NCBI GenBank assembly: GCA_035342095.1
Contig: DAOQWL010000017.1
Location: forward strand, 16,384 to 80,383
DNA length: 64,000 nt
Source: PLanc-01 sp035342095
Lineage (GTDB): Bacteria > Planctomycetota > Phycisphaerae > Sedimentisphaerales > Anaerobacaceae
Direction: 5' to 3'
Each line of letters starts with the position of its first letter. Position 1 is the stretch's first letter. The translations under genes and the position numbers were made by a program. The notes below the pieces were generated by a model. It saw only the letters and a program-made list of their open reading frames with translations, was not told where the DNA came from and did no database searches. Positions 6,792 to 16,287 of the stretch are shown here, in pieces.

Positions 6792-9230
6792 ATGCGAACG
6801 ATCACGCTTGCAGCAGCCATGTCGATCCTCTGGACCTCGGTCGTTTCGGCGGCGGATTATCTGCCCCTGAAGGAGGGCAACCAGTGGGTGTACAAGATGT
6901 CCAACGGAATGGAGATCACGACGAAGGTCGCGGGATTCGAGAACGTCGGCGCCGTCCGCTGTGCAATGCTCGACAGCACGGTGGCCGGGCAGACCACCCG
7001 GGAGTACGTCGCCGCCGACGCCCAGGGCGTCAAGTCCTACATGAGTCAGATGCAGGGTCAGCAGTTCCGGTACGACCCGCCCGTGCTGCGGATCAAGCTC
7101 CCCTACCGCCAGGGCGACACCTGGCAGGCGACAGTCAACCAGATGGGCATGTCCATGAACACGAGCTTCGAGTCGGCGGGCCAGGAGCGCGTGCAGACCC
7201 CGGCCGGCTCGTTCGATTGCATCAAGGTCCGCTCTTCCATGGACATGGGGACGGGCCAGTCGATGGCCGCGACGATCTGGTACTGTGATGGAATCGGGCA
7301 GGTGCAACAGGTCATGCAGATGAACGGTCAGGAATTCACGATCGCGCTGGTCTCGACCAACGTCCAGCCGCCCATCGTAGCGCCGGTCCCGCAACCCCAG
7401 GTCACTCCGACGGTTCCGGGGCCCCAGGTCGGCCCGACGGCGCCGTCCGCTGTGGACCAGCGATGTCCCAAGTGCGGCGCGAAGGTGCAGGCGGGCGCGA
7501 AGTTCTGTTGGGAGTGCGGGACGAGAATCGAGCCGCCCAAGCCGGCGGCGCCGACCCACTGTCCCAAGTGCGGCGTGAAGCTCCCGGCGGGCGCGAAGTT
7601 CTGCCCCTCGTGCGGGGAGAGGATCATGGGCTCGCCTATTACGATACCGCCGGTGCAGGCAGGAGATATGCCGAGAGCCAACGAACCCACGACGATCGTC
7701 CAACCCGCGGCGGTCGGCGGACCCGCAGCGGCGGGCGAGCCTGCGATGGAGAGATACCAGTCCGCCGACGGCAGACTGGTGCTCTATAAACCAGCGGATT
7801 GGCAGGTGACGGAAGGCAACATGTTCGGCCAGGACATCTACGCCGTCATCGTGATGGAGCCCGAAGAGAGCGCGGCTGCCTTGTTCATGACCTTCCCGGT
7901 GAACCCCGAGATCAAGGATTCCGTGGCGCTGGCGGCCAAGTGCCTCGCGGCGCTGCGGGAAGAGTTCCCCGATCTGCAGACGACGAACATGAACTCGACG
8001 CCCGACCGGGCGCGCACGATGGCGGAACTGACTCTGACGGACGACGGGGAACAGGGCACCGGGCATGGCTACTTCTTCCACACGCAGAGCATCGGGACCT
8101 TCTACCTGCTGCTCGCCAAGACGCCGGTGTGGAACCAGTATCGACCCACGCTGACCGCCATCATGGCGAACCTCGCCTATACCCCGCAGGGGGTGGCGAC
8201 GGTACAGGAACAAGGCCAACGGCAGGCCGGCCAGACGCCGGTCGTGGATGGCGCGACCCTTTCGCCTGCTGCGCTCATCAAGCAGGCGTCGCAGAGACAG
8301 GGAAAGCAACTCCCTCTCCGGCCGGCAGCCCTGCCCGACCAGTCCATGTCGATCCAGATCCCCCAGGGCTGGACCCTGGAGGGACAGAAGATCCAGTTCA
8401 TCCTCACCAACAACGCGCAGACGAGAACGCATGGCATGGGTGGCGTCTGGCACACGATCATTCCGATGGAGGGCATCCAGGTCCCCGGCACGATCAATGC
8501 GCCGTATCAGGCGCCGCCACAGGCGCTGAGTCTCGTGCTGGAATTGGGCCAAACCAGCCGAAACGTACAGGTCATCAGCCAGTGCGGGGCCGAACAGGTA
8601 TCGCCGGACGCGGCTCAGGCGGTCCAGATGCTGCGGGCCCAGGGATACCAGGTCGATTCACGTCTGCTCCACGTCCGGTTCCAGAACGTCCCGACCGGAA
8701 AGACGCTCCGAGGGCTCTTCAGCGTCATGTGCTCGACCCAGTCGATGAGTCCGGTCTGGCAGGTGACGGTACAGGGCAGTTGGGCCCCGGAGAACGAGTT
8801 CGACGAGTGGCTGCCGCTGTTCCTGCGGATCGAGAAGACGACGCAGATCAACGAGCAGTGGGCAGCACAGGACATGCAGAATCGCGCGGTCCGCCAGCAG
8901 CAACTGAATCGCAACCTGCAAAGGTCGATTGCGGAAGCGAATCAGGCGTTCGACGGCTATATGGACAGCCTGCAGAACGCCAGTCGAAGCAGGGACTATA
9001 CCGCCCACATGTGGAGCCAGACAACGCTCGGCCAGGGCACCTGGGTTGCAGAGAATGAAGGGGCCAGGGTCTACCAGACGGACGACTGGGGCATCCAAGG
9101 TCCCGAGGGCCGGATCGACAGTCCCGCCTACAATACGACCCACTTCACCGGCGAGAACCCCTGGGGCGGCGCCAACCTCGAACTGGTCGACACCCGCGAG
9201 GAGTACGAACGGTACATCGCCAACCGATGA
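6792..9230 (+). CDS. large exported protein with two zinc ribbons, unknown function
   Basis: 812 residues; ATG 6792 is preceded by GGAGG at 6781-6785. The N-terminus MRTITLAAAMSILWTSVVSA reads as a Sec signal peptide. Then comes a domain (about 21-190) of the kind found before DUF3108/TapB-like exported proteins (LPLKEGNQWVYKM), a Pro-rich linker, and two zinc ribbons (about res 225-278) with pairs CPKC/CWEC and CPKC/CPSC. The C-terminal 500 residues hold a PsbP-like or SRPBCC-looking segment (RYQSADGRLVLYKPADWQV) and an unassigned tail rich in Gln. Zinc ribbons in an exported protein are unusual. The gene lies between ruvA and ruvB with no evident connection to recombination. Confidence 0.7.
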   Translation: MRTITLAAAMSILWTSVVSAADYLPLKEGNQWVYKMSNGMEITTKVAGFENVGAVRCAMLDSTVAGQTTREYVAADAQGVKSYMSQMQGQQFRYDPPVLRIKLPYRQGDTWQATVNQMGMSMNTSFESAGQERVQTPAGSFDCIKVRSSMDMGTGQSMAATIWYCDGIGQVQQVMQMNGQEFTIALVSTNVQPPIVAPVPQPQVTPTVPGPQVGPTAPSAVDQRCPKCGAKVQAGAKFCWECGTRIEPPKPAAPTHCPKCGVKLPAGAKFCPSCGERIMGSPITIPPVQAGDMPRANEPTTIVQPAAVGGPAAAGEPAMERYQSADGRLVLYKPADWQVTEGNMFGQDIYAVIVMEPEESAAALFMTFPVNPEIKDSVALAAKCLAALREEFPDLQTTNMNSTPDRARTMAELTLTDDGEQGTGHGYFFHTQSIGTFYLLLAKTPVWNQYRPTLTAIMANLAYTPQGVATVQEQGQRQAGQTPVVDGATLSPAALIKQASQRQGKQLPLRPAALPDQSMSIQIPQGWTLEGQKIQFILTNNAQTRTHGMGGVWHTIIPMEGIQVPGTINAPYQAPPQALSLVLELGQTSRNVQVISQCGAEQVSPDAAQAVQMLRAQGYQVDSRLLHVRFQNVPTGKTLRGLFSVMCSTQSMSPVWQVTVQGSWAPENEFDEWLPLFLRIEKTTQINEQWAAQDMQNRAVRQQQLNRNLQRSIAEANQAFDGYMDSLQNASRSRDYTAHMWSQTTLGQGTWVAENEGARVYQTDDWGIQGPEGRIDSPAYNTTHFTGENPWGGANLELVDTREEYERYIANR

Positions 9231-9267
9231 GCCTTGCAGTTCTGCGCAGAACCGGTAAGCTGGGGCA

Positions 9268-10320
9268 ATGGCAATAGGCAGAATCATCAGCGGACAGTCT
9301 CTGAGCGAGGCGGAGGAGAGCTTCAACGTCTCGTTGCGCCCCAAGTCGCTGCGCGAGTGCATCGGGCAGAAGAACGTTCGGGAGAAGCTCCAGATCGCCA
9401 TCACGGCGGCCAAGCAGCGGGGCGAGCCCCTGGAGCACATGCTCTTCTATGGCCCTCCCGGCCTGGGCAAGACCACCCTGGCGAACGTCGTCGCCCACGA
9501 AATGGGCGCCCGAATCCGCTGCAGTTCGGGTCCTGCTCTGGTCAAGGCCGGCGACGTCATGGGCATGCTCAGCAACATCAGCACGGGCGACGTGCTCTTC
9601 ATCGACGAGATCCACCGGCTCAGCACGCCGGTCGAGGAGTTCATCTACCCTGCGATGGAGGACTTCCGCGTCGATTACACGGTCGATAGCGGCCTGCACG
9701 CCAAGACGATCAACTTCCCGCTCAAGCGCTTCACCCTGATCGGAGCCACCACCCGCGCAGGCCTGCTCAGCGCGCCGCTTCGCAGCCGGTTCGGGATGCT
9801 GTACCACATGGACTTCTACACACCGAGCGAGCTGACGGAGATTCTCAGCCGCTCGGCGCAGTTGCTCAAGCTGCTCTGCGAGGAAGGGACGCTGGAGCTG
9901 ATCGCCGCCCGGTCGCGAGGCACGCCGCGAATCGCCAACCGCCTGCTCAAGCGGGTCCGCGACTACGCCCAGGTGAAGGGCACCGGCGTCCTGAGCACCC
10001 AGATCGTGGACAACGCCCTCCAGATGGAGCAGATCGACGCACTGGGTCTGGACGAGCTGGACCGGTCGTTCCTGAGGGCCCTGGTGAACGTCTACGACGG
10101 CGGGCCCGCGGGCATCGAGGCCCTGGCCGCCACGCTTGGCGAGGAACGCGACACCCTGGAGGACGTCGTCGAGCCTTACCTGCTGCAGATCGGCTTCCTC
10201 CGCCGGACCAAAAGGGGACGCGAGATCACCACCAAGGCCTGCGAGCACCTGGGGTTGATCGTGTCACAGAAGAAACAGGCGGTAAACGAGCCAGAACTCT
10301 TCGACGCCGAACAGGCGTAG
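9268..10320 (+). CDS. ruvB: Holliday junction branch migration ATPase RuvB
   Basis: 350 residues, the hexameric AAA+ motor of the RuvABC resolvasome. Walker A is GPPGLGKTTLA (62-72), Walker B LFIDEIHRL (110-118), sensor 1 is in LIGATTRAG, and the arginine finger is in PLRSRFG. The C-terminal winged helix ends in the usual FLRRTKRGREIT segment. It starts 37 bp after the secreted protein and converges with the minus-strand PAP2 gene; I see no strong terminator in the 46-bp gap. Confidence 0.96.
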   Translation: MAIGRIISGQSLSEAEESFNVSLRPKSLRECIGQKNVREKLQIAITAAKQRGEPLEHMLFYGPPGLGKTTLANVVAHEMGARIRCSSGPALVKAGDVMGMLSNISTGDVLFIDEIHRLSTPVEEFIYPAMEDFRVDYTVDSGLHAKTINFPLKRFTLIGATTRAGLLSAPLRSRFGMLYHMDFYTPSELTEILSRSAQLLKLLCEEGTLELIAARSRGTPRIANRLLKRVRDYAQVKGTGVLSTQIVDNALQMEQIDALGLDELDRSFLRALVNVYDGGPAGIEALAATLGEERDTLEDVVEPYLLQIGFLRRTKRGREITTKACEHLGLIVSQKKQAVNEPELFDAEQA

Positions 10321-10366
10321 CATCTCAGCGGCTGTCTCAATCTGAACGGACAGGGGTGGGCGGGTC

Positions 10367-11095
10367 TTACCCGAGGTAGGTCGGGTCGAGCCTTCGCAGG
10401 AGCCTTTGGCCCATCCGGTAGGAACAGTAGGTCATGAAGAACGCGCCGAACACGTCGATGCTGTAGTGTAGATGCATCGCGAGGACCACGATCCCCATCA
10501 CGATGCCCCCCACGAAGAACAAGTACCGCAGGGGACTGTGCCGGAACAGATAGAAACCGAGGAACGGCATGGCGGTGTGTCCCGAGAAGAACATGTCGTT
10601 CTCGAAGTACAGCTTCTCGAAGAACGTCGGGAATCCCACGGAGATGGCCCCCGCCGGCGTCTCCATGTGGGTGAAGAGCATGAATACGGACCGCAGCATC
10701 AGCAGGAGACTGAACTGGATGGCGACGATGTGAAGGGTCCGCACGCGGAAGAACGCCGGATACAGGAACATGGTGACGATCAGGGCCATGTACCCGTAGA
10801 CGAACAGAAAGCCCATATCGATCGCCTGGAACCGGTCCAGGATCAGGTCCGGGACCTTGGCGCCCTTCGTGGCGGTGACGTAGGCGCCGCAGTAGTAGTC
10901 CATGCACAGTGCGATGGCGGTGAGGATGCCCGCGACAACAAGAAGCCACCGGCACGCAGAAACATCCGCGATCCAGTCCAGCAGCCATTCGCGAACACGC
11001 TCTCGCACCGTCAGCGAGCGGATGTCTTCCCGTGGAACCGGCCGGAGCCGCGGCCTCTGCATCGGCAACGCGGATGTCCTTTCAGCAACCGTCAT
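10367..11095 (-). CDS. PAP2-like (sphingomyelin-synthase-type) membrane phosphatase/phosphotransferase
   Basis: 242 residues with about six hydrophobic helices. The catalytic signatures of the C-terminal PAP2 family are present: FFSGHTAMP (H173) and MHLHYSIDVF (H210, D214), the His-His-Asp triad of sphingomyelin synthases and related lipid phosphatases. Substrate is unknown; undecaprenyl or phospholipid phosphates are possible, and cdsA, uppS and uppP are in the neighbourhood. The start ATG overlaps the recO stop (11092-11095), making it the last gene of the nine-gene minus-strand run. Confidence 0.8.
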   Translation of the reverse strand: MTVAERTSALPMQRPRLRPVPREDIRSLTVRERVREWLLDWIADVSACRWLLVVAGILTAIALCMDYYCGAYVTATKGAKVPDLILDRFQAIDMGFLFVYGYMALIVTMFLYPAFFRVRTLHIVAIQFSLLLMLRSVFMLFTHMETPAGAISVGFPTFFEKLYFENDMFFSGHTAMPFLGFYLFRHSPLRYLFFVGGIVMGIVVLAMHLHYSIDVFGAFFMTYCSYRMGQRLLRRLDPTYLG

Positions 11096-11844
11096 ATGGA
11101 TCCCTTTTGCACGTATTCCGCCATTTTCAGCCGATGCCCCAGTGTTTCCGTGAGGTGACGAATCAGGATCGTCTCGATCTCATCGAGTATTCCGATATCA
11201 GCATTAGCAATTTGTCTCACGTCGGTCAAGTATTTTGCAGCGCTCGTGCTCAGGCGAATCCTGTCCGGGAAGCTCATTTCGCAGTCCCGGCAGATCAGGC
11301 CCTTGGCCGAATGACTGAAGTAGCTCTGATCCCAGGTGTCGGAGAAGGCCCGCTTGCAGTTGGCACAGGCGTTCAGCACGGGACGCAACCCGACCTCGTA
11401 CAACAGGACAAGCTGAAAGAGAACCAGGCGGATCAGAATATCCCGGCGGTTCAGGTCCAGCCGGCCCTCTTCGATGTCCTCCAGGAACCGGACAAACTGA
11501 TCGAAGAGGTCCGGGTGCGGGTCGTATTCATCGGTGAGCAGGTCCACCAGCTCGGCGGCAAACTGGCTGCAATACAGGGCAAACAGGCATCGGCGCAGTT
11601 GGCCTCGCACCGGCTGAGGCTGGAACTCCGTCAACGTGGCCAGTTGCTCCTTGCGGGCGCCGGCAAAGACGATATCGCCGAAGGAAAGCACCTCGATCGG
11701 GCCGTCAAACGGGGACTTGGGGCGTTTGGAGCCCTTGGCGAGGGCGCGGATCTTCCCCGAAAGACGCCCGAACAGAACAACCACCTGGGACGTCTCGGAG
11801 TAGTCCACCGTCCGGATGCAGACCGCTCGATCCTTGGTCAACAT
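11092..11844 (-). CDS. recO: DNA repair protein RecO
   Basis: 250 residues. RecO helps load RecA on SSB-coated single strands together with RecR. The N-terminal OB-fold begins LTKDRAVCIRTVDYSETSQ; the zinc-binding C-terminal half carries C160-A-N-C163 and C185-R-D-C188. The start lies 2 bp from the CNNM/CorC stop and its stop overlaps the PAP2 gene by 4 bp. recO downstream of phoH, an HD hydrolase and ybeY is a conserved bacterial order (era and dgkA, common there, are absent here). Confidence 0.93.
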   Translation of the reverse strand: MLTKDRAVCIRTVDYSETSQVVVLFGRLSGKIRALAKGSKRPKSPFDGPIEVLSFGDIVFAGARKEQLATLTEFQPQPVRGQLRRCLFALYCSQFAAELVDLLTDEYDPHPDLFDQFVRFLEDIEEGRLDLNRRDILIRLVLFQLVLLYEVGLRPVLNACANCKRAFSDTWDQSYFSHSAKGLICRDCEMSFPDRIRLSTSAAKYLTDVRQIANADIGILDEIETILIRHLTETLGHRLKMAEYVQKGSI

Positions 11845-11846
11845 GG

Positions 11847-13130
11847 CTACTGCTCGGTGAGTCTCTGGATTCGGACCCGCTTGACCCGCCGGGGCTCGGC
11901 GGAGGCAATGGTGAACCTGAGTTTCTCGTACTCGAAATCCTCGCCGGCCTTCGGGACATACCCCAGCCGGGAGAACACGAACCCGCCCACGGTGTCATAG
12001 TCCTCGTCCTCGGGAAGATCCAGCTCGTACCGGTCGTTCAGATCCTCCACGTAGGTCCTGGCGTCCACCTCGATCGTGTTCTCATCGATCTTCTTGACGG
12101 ATTCCTGCCGGGCTTCGTCGTACTCATCCGCGATGTCGCCGACCAGTTCCTCGATGATGTCCTCAAGGGTGACGATTCCCGCGGTGCCGCCGTACTCGTC
12201 GAGCACGACTGCCATGTGCAACTTCTGCTCTTGAAACTCGTGAAGCAGAGCCCGCAAGGGCTTGGTCTCCGGCACGAAGTAGGCCTCGCGCATCCTCGCG
12301 CGGGGGCTGAACTGTTCCGGCGGCTTGCCGATCTCCGACAGAAGGTCTTTGGCGTAGATCAGGCCGACGACGTTGTCGATCGTCCCCTCGTACACCGGGA
12401 TTCGCGAGTGCCCTGCCTGGCGGATCCTGTCGAGCACCGTCGCCAGGTCCGCATGGACGTCGACCGCGATCAGATCGGTTCGTGGCGTCATGATCTCCGC
12501 GGCCGTTCTCTCGCGGAATTCCAGGACGTTCTCGATCATCTCCTGCTCTTCCTCGTCGACGGCGCCCTCCATGCGTCGCTGTTCGAGGTCTTCAAGGAAC
12601 TCCTCCTGCATTTGGTTCTGCTGGTCTTCCGGCGTGGCCTCGGGCACGCCCGCCAGGCGGCGCACAAAACCGTCGTAGAGCTGGAGGATATACAGGATGG
12701 GGGTCGCAACTGCTGCACAGACCAGGAGAATCCAGTAGGTCCGGCTGATGAGCTTCTCGCCCGCGTACTTTGCCCAGGCGTAAGGAATCGCCAGGCTGAA
12801 CACCGAGAAAATCGCCAGAGAAACCACAAAGGCGACCGCGTAGACAGCCAGGGTCAGCTCCTTGTACAGCGCCTCCATCAGCGCCACCATGAGCAACAGA
12901 GCCCCCATGTTGAAGAGCAGGCGATAGAACGCGCAGGCAAGAATCAACCGATCCGCGTTCTGCGCCACCTTCTCGACCAGCTCGGGTCGTTCCTCGCCGT
13001 TGGCCCTCTTGAACGCCTCCTGCAACCGTAGACGGGAGAAGACCCGCAGCGCGTTGGCGTTGACGGAGAAGAACAATGTCGCTCCAACGAATAGGCATGT
13101 CAGCAGCGTCGCCCAACTGATGAAGCCCAC
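11847..13130 (-). CDS. CNNM/CorC (TlyC-like) transporter-associated protein with CBS pair
   Basis: 427 residues. Order: N-terminal CNNM membrane domain with three to four helices up to about residue 165, an acidic linker, two CBS motifs (MTPRTDLIAVDVHADLATVL and the segment with IYAKDLLSEIG), and a C-terminal CorC_HlyC domain (TVGGFVFSRLGYVPKAGE). Members of the family are linked to magnesium or cobalt efflux and are often labelled hemolysin C. The TAGIVTLEDIIEELVGDI motif between the CBS pair and CorC domain is intact. It sits between ybeY and recO, as in many phyla. Confidence 0.9.
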   Translation of the reverse strand: MGFISWATLLTCLFVGATLFFSVNANALRVFSRLRLQEAFKRANGEERPELVEKVAQNADRLILACAFYRLLFNMGALLLMVALMEALYKELTLAVYAVAFVVSLAIFSVFSLAIPYAWAKYAGEKLISRTYWILLVCAAVATPILYILQLYDGFVRRLAGVPEATPEDQQNQMQEEFLEDLEQRRMEGAVDEEEQEMIENVLEFRERTAAEIMTPRTDLIAVDVHADLATVLDRIRQAGHSRIPVYEGTIDNVVGLIYAKDLLSEIGKPPEQFSPRARMREAYFVPETKPLRALLHEFQEQKLHMAVVLDEYGGTAGIVTLEDIIEELVGDIADEYDEARQESVKKIDENTIEVDARTYVEDLNDRYELDLPEDEDYDTVGGFVFSRLGYVPKAGEDFEYEKLRFTIASAEPRRVKRVRIQRLTEQ

Positions 13131-13174
13131 GAGCAGCCACCCCTCAAGAGACCGTCAAACGCCGGCCTGCCCAC

Positions 13175-13639
13175 CTATCGCGGCCGGGTGTCGCTATCAT
13201 ACACCAATCCATACCCGAGATGTTGAAGAATTTCGTCTTCCGCCCGGTGCATCTTCTCGGCCTGCTTGCGGGTGGCGTCGTCGAATCCCAGATGATGGAG
13301 CAGCGCATGGGTGACGTACAGCGCCAGCTCCGCGTCGGCGTCATGCCCCCGACGGGCAGCCTCCCGCGCAGCCAGCTCGCCGTTGACGACCAGGTCGAAG
13401 ACTCTGGGATCCTGGGGGTTCGCCTCCTCCGACAGATCGAAACTCAGACAGTCCGTGGTCCCTTCGTGGCCCAGAAACTGCATGTTAAGCCGGGCAATCT
13501 CGGCATCGTCCACAATCCCGACGCCAATTACGGCGTGTGAGACCTGGAAACGCTCGCAGATCGCCCGCACCAGCTTCTTGAGCTTCGATCCCTCCGCGGA
13601 CGCCCGTCGAAAATGCCTGGTGATCCGGACGGTAATCAC
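13175..13639 (-). CDS. ybeY: endoribonuclease YbeY (rRNA maturation factor)
   Basis: 154 residues from a GTG start whose GTGA overlaps the stop of the HD gene (13636-13639); that overlap decides the start. YbeY is a metallo-RNase acting in 16S rRNA 3' maturation and ribosome quality control. The metal site is HALLHHLGFDD: the first two His are present, and the third, usually GYDH, is Asp here, a variant seen in some phyla. The conserved upstream TDCLSFDLSEE segment (usual TDVLSFP) and the strand VNGELAAREA are present. Confidence 0.9.
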   Translation of the reverse strand: MITVRITRHFRRASAEGSKLKKLVRAICERFQVSHAVIGVGIVDDAEIARLNMQFLGHEGTTDCLSFDLSEEANPQDPRVFDLVVNGELAAREAARRGHDADAELALYVTHALLHHLGFDDATRKQAEKMHRAEDEILQHLGYGLVYDSDTRPR

Positions 13640-15240
13640 GTCTCGACCATTCTGGGCACGCCCGGCTTCGAGGCTCGTTCCGGACGCGGAGGAGGGGCAT
13701 CCGGCGCCGTGGGATAGGCGATGCGACCGTGATAGTGAGCGGCCAGCGACTTCGAGAGGCTCGCTTCGATCTGGCTGAGTTCCCGCAGAGTCAGGTCGCA
13801 CTCGTCAAACTGACCGTCCTGGAGACGTTTCATGGCGATGTTGTGTACGACCGCCTCGACCTTAGCCAGCGTCACCTCGGACAGGGACCGCACGGCGCCC
13901 TCCACCGCATCGGACAACATGACGATCGCGGCTTCCTTGGCCCTGGGTTTTGGACCGGCGTAACGGAATTCGCTCTCGCTCGGCGGGTTCTCGATGGGCT
14001 TCCTGCCGGACTCGTCCAGCTCCTGGTCTTCGTACTTGCGACGGGCCTCGTGATAGAACGGCTCGACCAGTGTCGTACCGTGATGGGATTCGATGAACTG
14101 ACGCAGCACCGCAGGCAGGCCGAACTCCTTCGCCATCTCGACGCCGTCCTTGACGTGCCCCACGATAATGAGCTGGCTCATCGCAGGCGAGAGTTCCTTG
14201 TGCTTGCTGACCGAACCCATCTCGTTCTCGGTGAAGTACTTGGGCTTGTTGATCTTGCCGATGTCGTGATAGTACGCCCCGACACGGCACAACAACCCGT
14301 TGCAGCCGATCGCCTCGGCGGCCGCTTCGGCAATCGACCCGATGAGCAGGCTGTGACTGAACGTCCCCGGCGCCTCCATCGCCAGCTTCCGCAGCAGCGG
14401 CTGGTTCGCATCGGAATAGTCCAGCAGGGTCATGCTCGTCGCGATTCGAAACACCCGCTCGATCAACGGCAGCAGGCTCTGGACCAGCAAGCCCGCGATG
14501 AACGCGGCGCAGGCGTGGAAACCGGCCGCCTGGAAGACGGTGGTCGCCTTCGGCGGCTCGCCATGGAAGTTCAGGTACGCCACGGAGGACGCGGTGACGA
14601 ACACCACGACGGTAGTCAGGGCGCTGACCTCCAGCAGCTTCATCCGCGTGCGGACCTCGCGCAGCGAGAAGCAGCAGGTTCCCGCGCCGCTGAGCATGGT
14701 CAGGAACAGGCCGATCCCCTGCAATTGGAAACCCTGATCCTGTTTCGGCCCGATCGCCAGCGTTGCCAGCACGCAGTACAGCGCGCTAAGCCCGACGGAG
14801 AACCGCTGGTCATAGGCGATGACCAGGATGATCGCGAACAGCACCGCGGTGCCCGTACCCCAACTGGGACCCCAGAGCGCGTCGCCGCTGGACAGCGAGC
14901 AGATCTTCACCACCGCTAGGAGCGACGGCATCAGGATCACCAGGGCGAGGGCCCGAGCATGATTTCGAAGCAGACGGGGCTGATAATGACAGACGTAGAA
15001 GGCGGCTCCTATCGCCATGAGCACGTTCAGCATCGCCAACGCCGCCAACGAGCGATGTCGTCCCTGCTGGGCCAGCCCAAACGAGAGCGCGGTGAAGCAC
15101 AGCGCGACGAAAGCCAGCCAGAGGAGCAGGGAGATCGCGATGCCGGCATCGGCGCGGACTCCGTCCCGCCAAGACGGCTCGCTGCCGATGGTCCGTCGGA
15201 CCTGGCTTCTCCGAGGGCTCGTTTTTCTAAAGAATGCCAT
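13636..15240 (-). CDS. membrane-bound HD-domain hydrolase related to PgpH (7TM-HD), lacking the large sensor domain
   Basis: 534 residues from ATG 15240 (GAGG eight bases upstream); a GTG at 15288 is an alternative. Seven or so hydrophobic helices span about residues 25-265, followed by an HDIG-type hydrolase domain with FSHSLLIGSIAEAAAE, YYHDIGKINKP and ESHHGTTLVEPFYHEA. PgpH proteins with this arrangement degrade c-di-AMP and are usually encoded next to phoH and ybeY, as here. The N-terminal extracytoplasmic 7TMR-HDED domain of canonical PgpH, about 250 residues, is absent. The c-di-AMP role is inferred from architecture and context. Confidence 0.85.
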   Translation of the reverse strand: MAFFRKTSPRRSQVRRTIGSEPSWRDGVRADAGIAISLLLWLAFVALCFTALSFGLAQQGRHRSLAALAMLNVLMAIGAAFYVCHYQPRLLRNHARALALVILMPSLLAVVKICSLSSGDALWGPSWGTGTAVLFAIILVIAYDQRFSVGLSALYCVLATLAIGPKQDQGFQLQGIGLFLTMLSGAGTCCFSLREVRTRMKLLEVSALTTVVVFVTASSVAYLNFHGEPPKATTVFQAAGFHACAAFIAGLLVQSLLPLIERVFRIATSMTLLDYSDANQPLLRKLAMEAPGTFSHSLLIGSIAEAAAEAIGCNGLLCRVGAYYHDIGKINKPKYFTENEMGSVSKHKELSPAMSQLIIVGHVKDGVEMAKEFGLPAVLRQFIESHHGTTLVEPFYHEARRKYEDQELDESGRKPIENPPSESEFRYAGPKPRAKEAAIVMLSDAVEGAVRSLSEVTLAKVEAVVHNIAMKRLQDGQFDECDLTLRELSQIEASLSKSLAAHYHGRIAYPTAPDAPPPRPERASKPGVPRMVET

Positions 15241-15312
15241 GCCACATGCCTCGTTGACAGACCCAGCGGACACACGCCGTGTCGCCACACCTTCGTACAG
15301 GTCCCCCAGACA

Positions 15313-16275
15313 TCACGAGGTCTCGCGTTTCTTCGACTCGGCGACGGCCTGCTGCCTTGTGCGATAGGCCTCGACGATGTTCTGGACCAACCGATGCCGG
15401 ACAATATCCTGCTGGCTGAGTTCCACCGTGCCGATCCCATCGACCCGATGGAGGATCTCCATGGCCTCGACCATGCCGCTGCGCTGGTTCGCCGCCAGAT
15501 CGACCTGGGTGGTATCGCCGGTGATGATCATTTTGGACCCGTGCCCGAGACGAGTCAACACCATCAGCATCTGCATGCCGGAGGTGTTCTGGGCCTCATC
15601 GCAGATGATCGCGGCCTCGTTCAACGTCCGTCCTCGCATGAACGCCAGCGGGATGATCTCGATGATGTCGAGCTCCATGAACTTCCGCATCTGGGCGAAA
15701 TCCATCATGTCCTCGATGGCATCGAAGAGCGGACGCAGATAGGGGTTGACCTTGGCCGCGATATCGCCCGGCAGGAAACCCAGCTTCTCCCCGGCCTCGA
15801 CCGCGGGACGGGCCAGGACGATCCTTCGGATCTGGCGCTTCTTGAGCATGGAAACCGCGACGGCCACCGCGAGGTACGTCTTGCCCGTCCCCGCGGGACC
15901 CGTGCAGAAGGTGATGTCGTTGTGGAGCATCGTCTCGATGTACTGCAACTGCCCCGACGTGGAAGGCTCGATCACCTTGTTCGAGAAGACCGTAATCGCA
16001 TGGTTGCCTTCCGCCCGGTCCGCCGGGGGCCCCTGCTCAACCAGTCCGGAGACATCCTCCGCGGTCAACTGGCGATGCTTGAGCAGGTGTTTCTGCATCC
16101 GGTCCAGGATCTCCGTGGCGCGGTGGACGTTCGTTTCCGTACCGCTGATGTGGAGGTCCGACTGACGCGCGGTAATCTGCACGCCCAGAGACCGGCGCAA
16201 CAGACGGAGGTTGCTGTCGGCCGGGCCGAAGAGTTCGAGCTGCTTGTCCGGATCCAATTGTACTGTGACTTCCAA
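15313..16275 (-). CDS. phoH: PhoH-like ATPase
   Basis: 320 residues. N-terminal KH-like segment (about 1-90) and a PhoH P-loop ATPase/helicase-like domain: FCTGPAGTGKTYLAVAVAV, LARPAVEAGEKLGFLPGD, IIPLAFMRGRTLNEAAIICD with the Walker B acid in CDEAQN, and TGDTTQVDL. PhoH proteins of this form act in RNA metabolism and ribosome-linked functions and are coupled to ybeY across bacteria. It is 24 bp from the HD gene upstream end and 12 bp from cdsA. Confidence 0.93.
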   Translation of the reverse strand: MEVTVQLDPDKQLELFGPADSNLRLLRRSLGVQITARQSDLHISGTETNVHRATEILDRMQKHLLKHRQLTAEDVSGLVEQGPPADRAEGNHAITVFSNKVIEPSTSGQLQYIETMLHNDITFCTGPAGTGKTYLAVAVAVSMLKKRQIRRIVLARPAVEAGEKLGFLPGDIAAKVNPYLRPLFDAIEDMMDFAQMRKFMELDIIEIIPLAFMRGRTLNEAAIICDEAQNTSGMQMLMVLTRLGHGSKMIITGDTTQVDLAANQRSGMVEAMEILHRVDGIGTVELSQQDIVRHRLVQNIVEAYRTRQQAVAESKKRETS

Positions 16276-16287
16276 AACCGTCTCTCG

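Noticed and set aside
6042..8552. 836-codon open frame on the minus strand
   Set aside because: Antisense to ruvA and the secreted zinc-ribbon protein; its composition (His, Arg, Leu, Gly rich) is typical of a GC shadow.
13175..13639. YbeY as non-functional because GYDH reads GFDD
   Set aside because: Asp at this position occurs in other YbeY proteins and the rest of the metal motif is intact, so I keep it as a functional gene.
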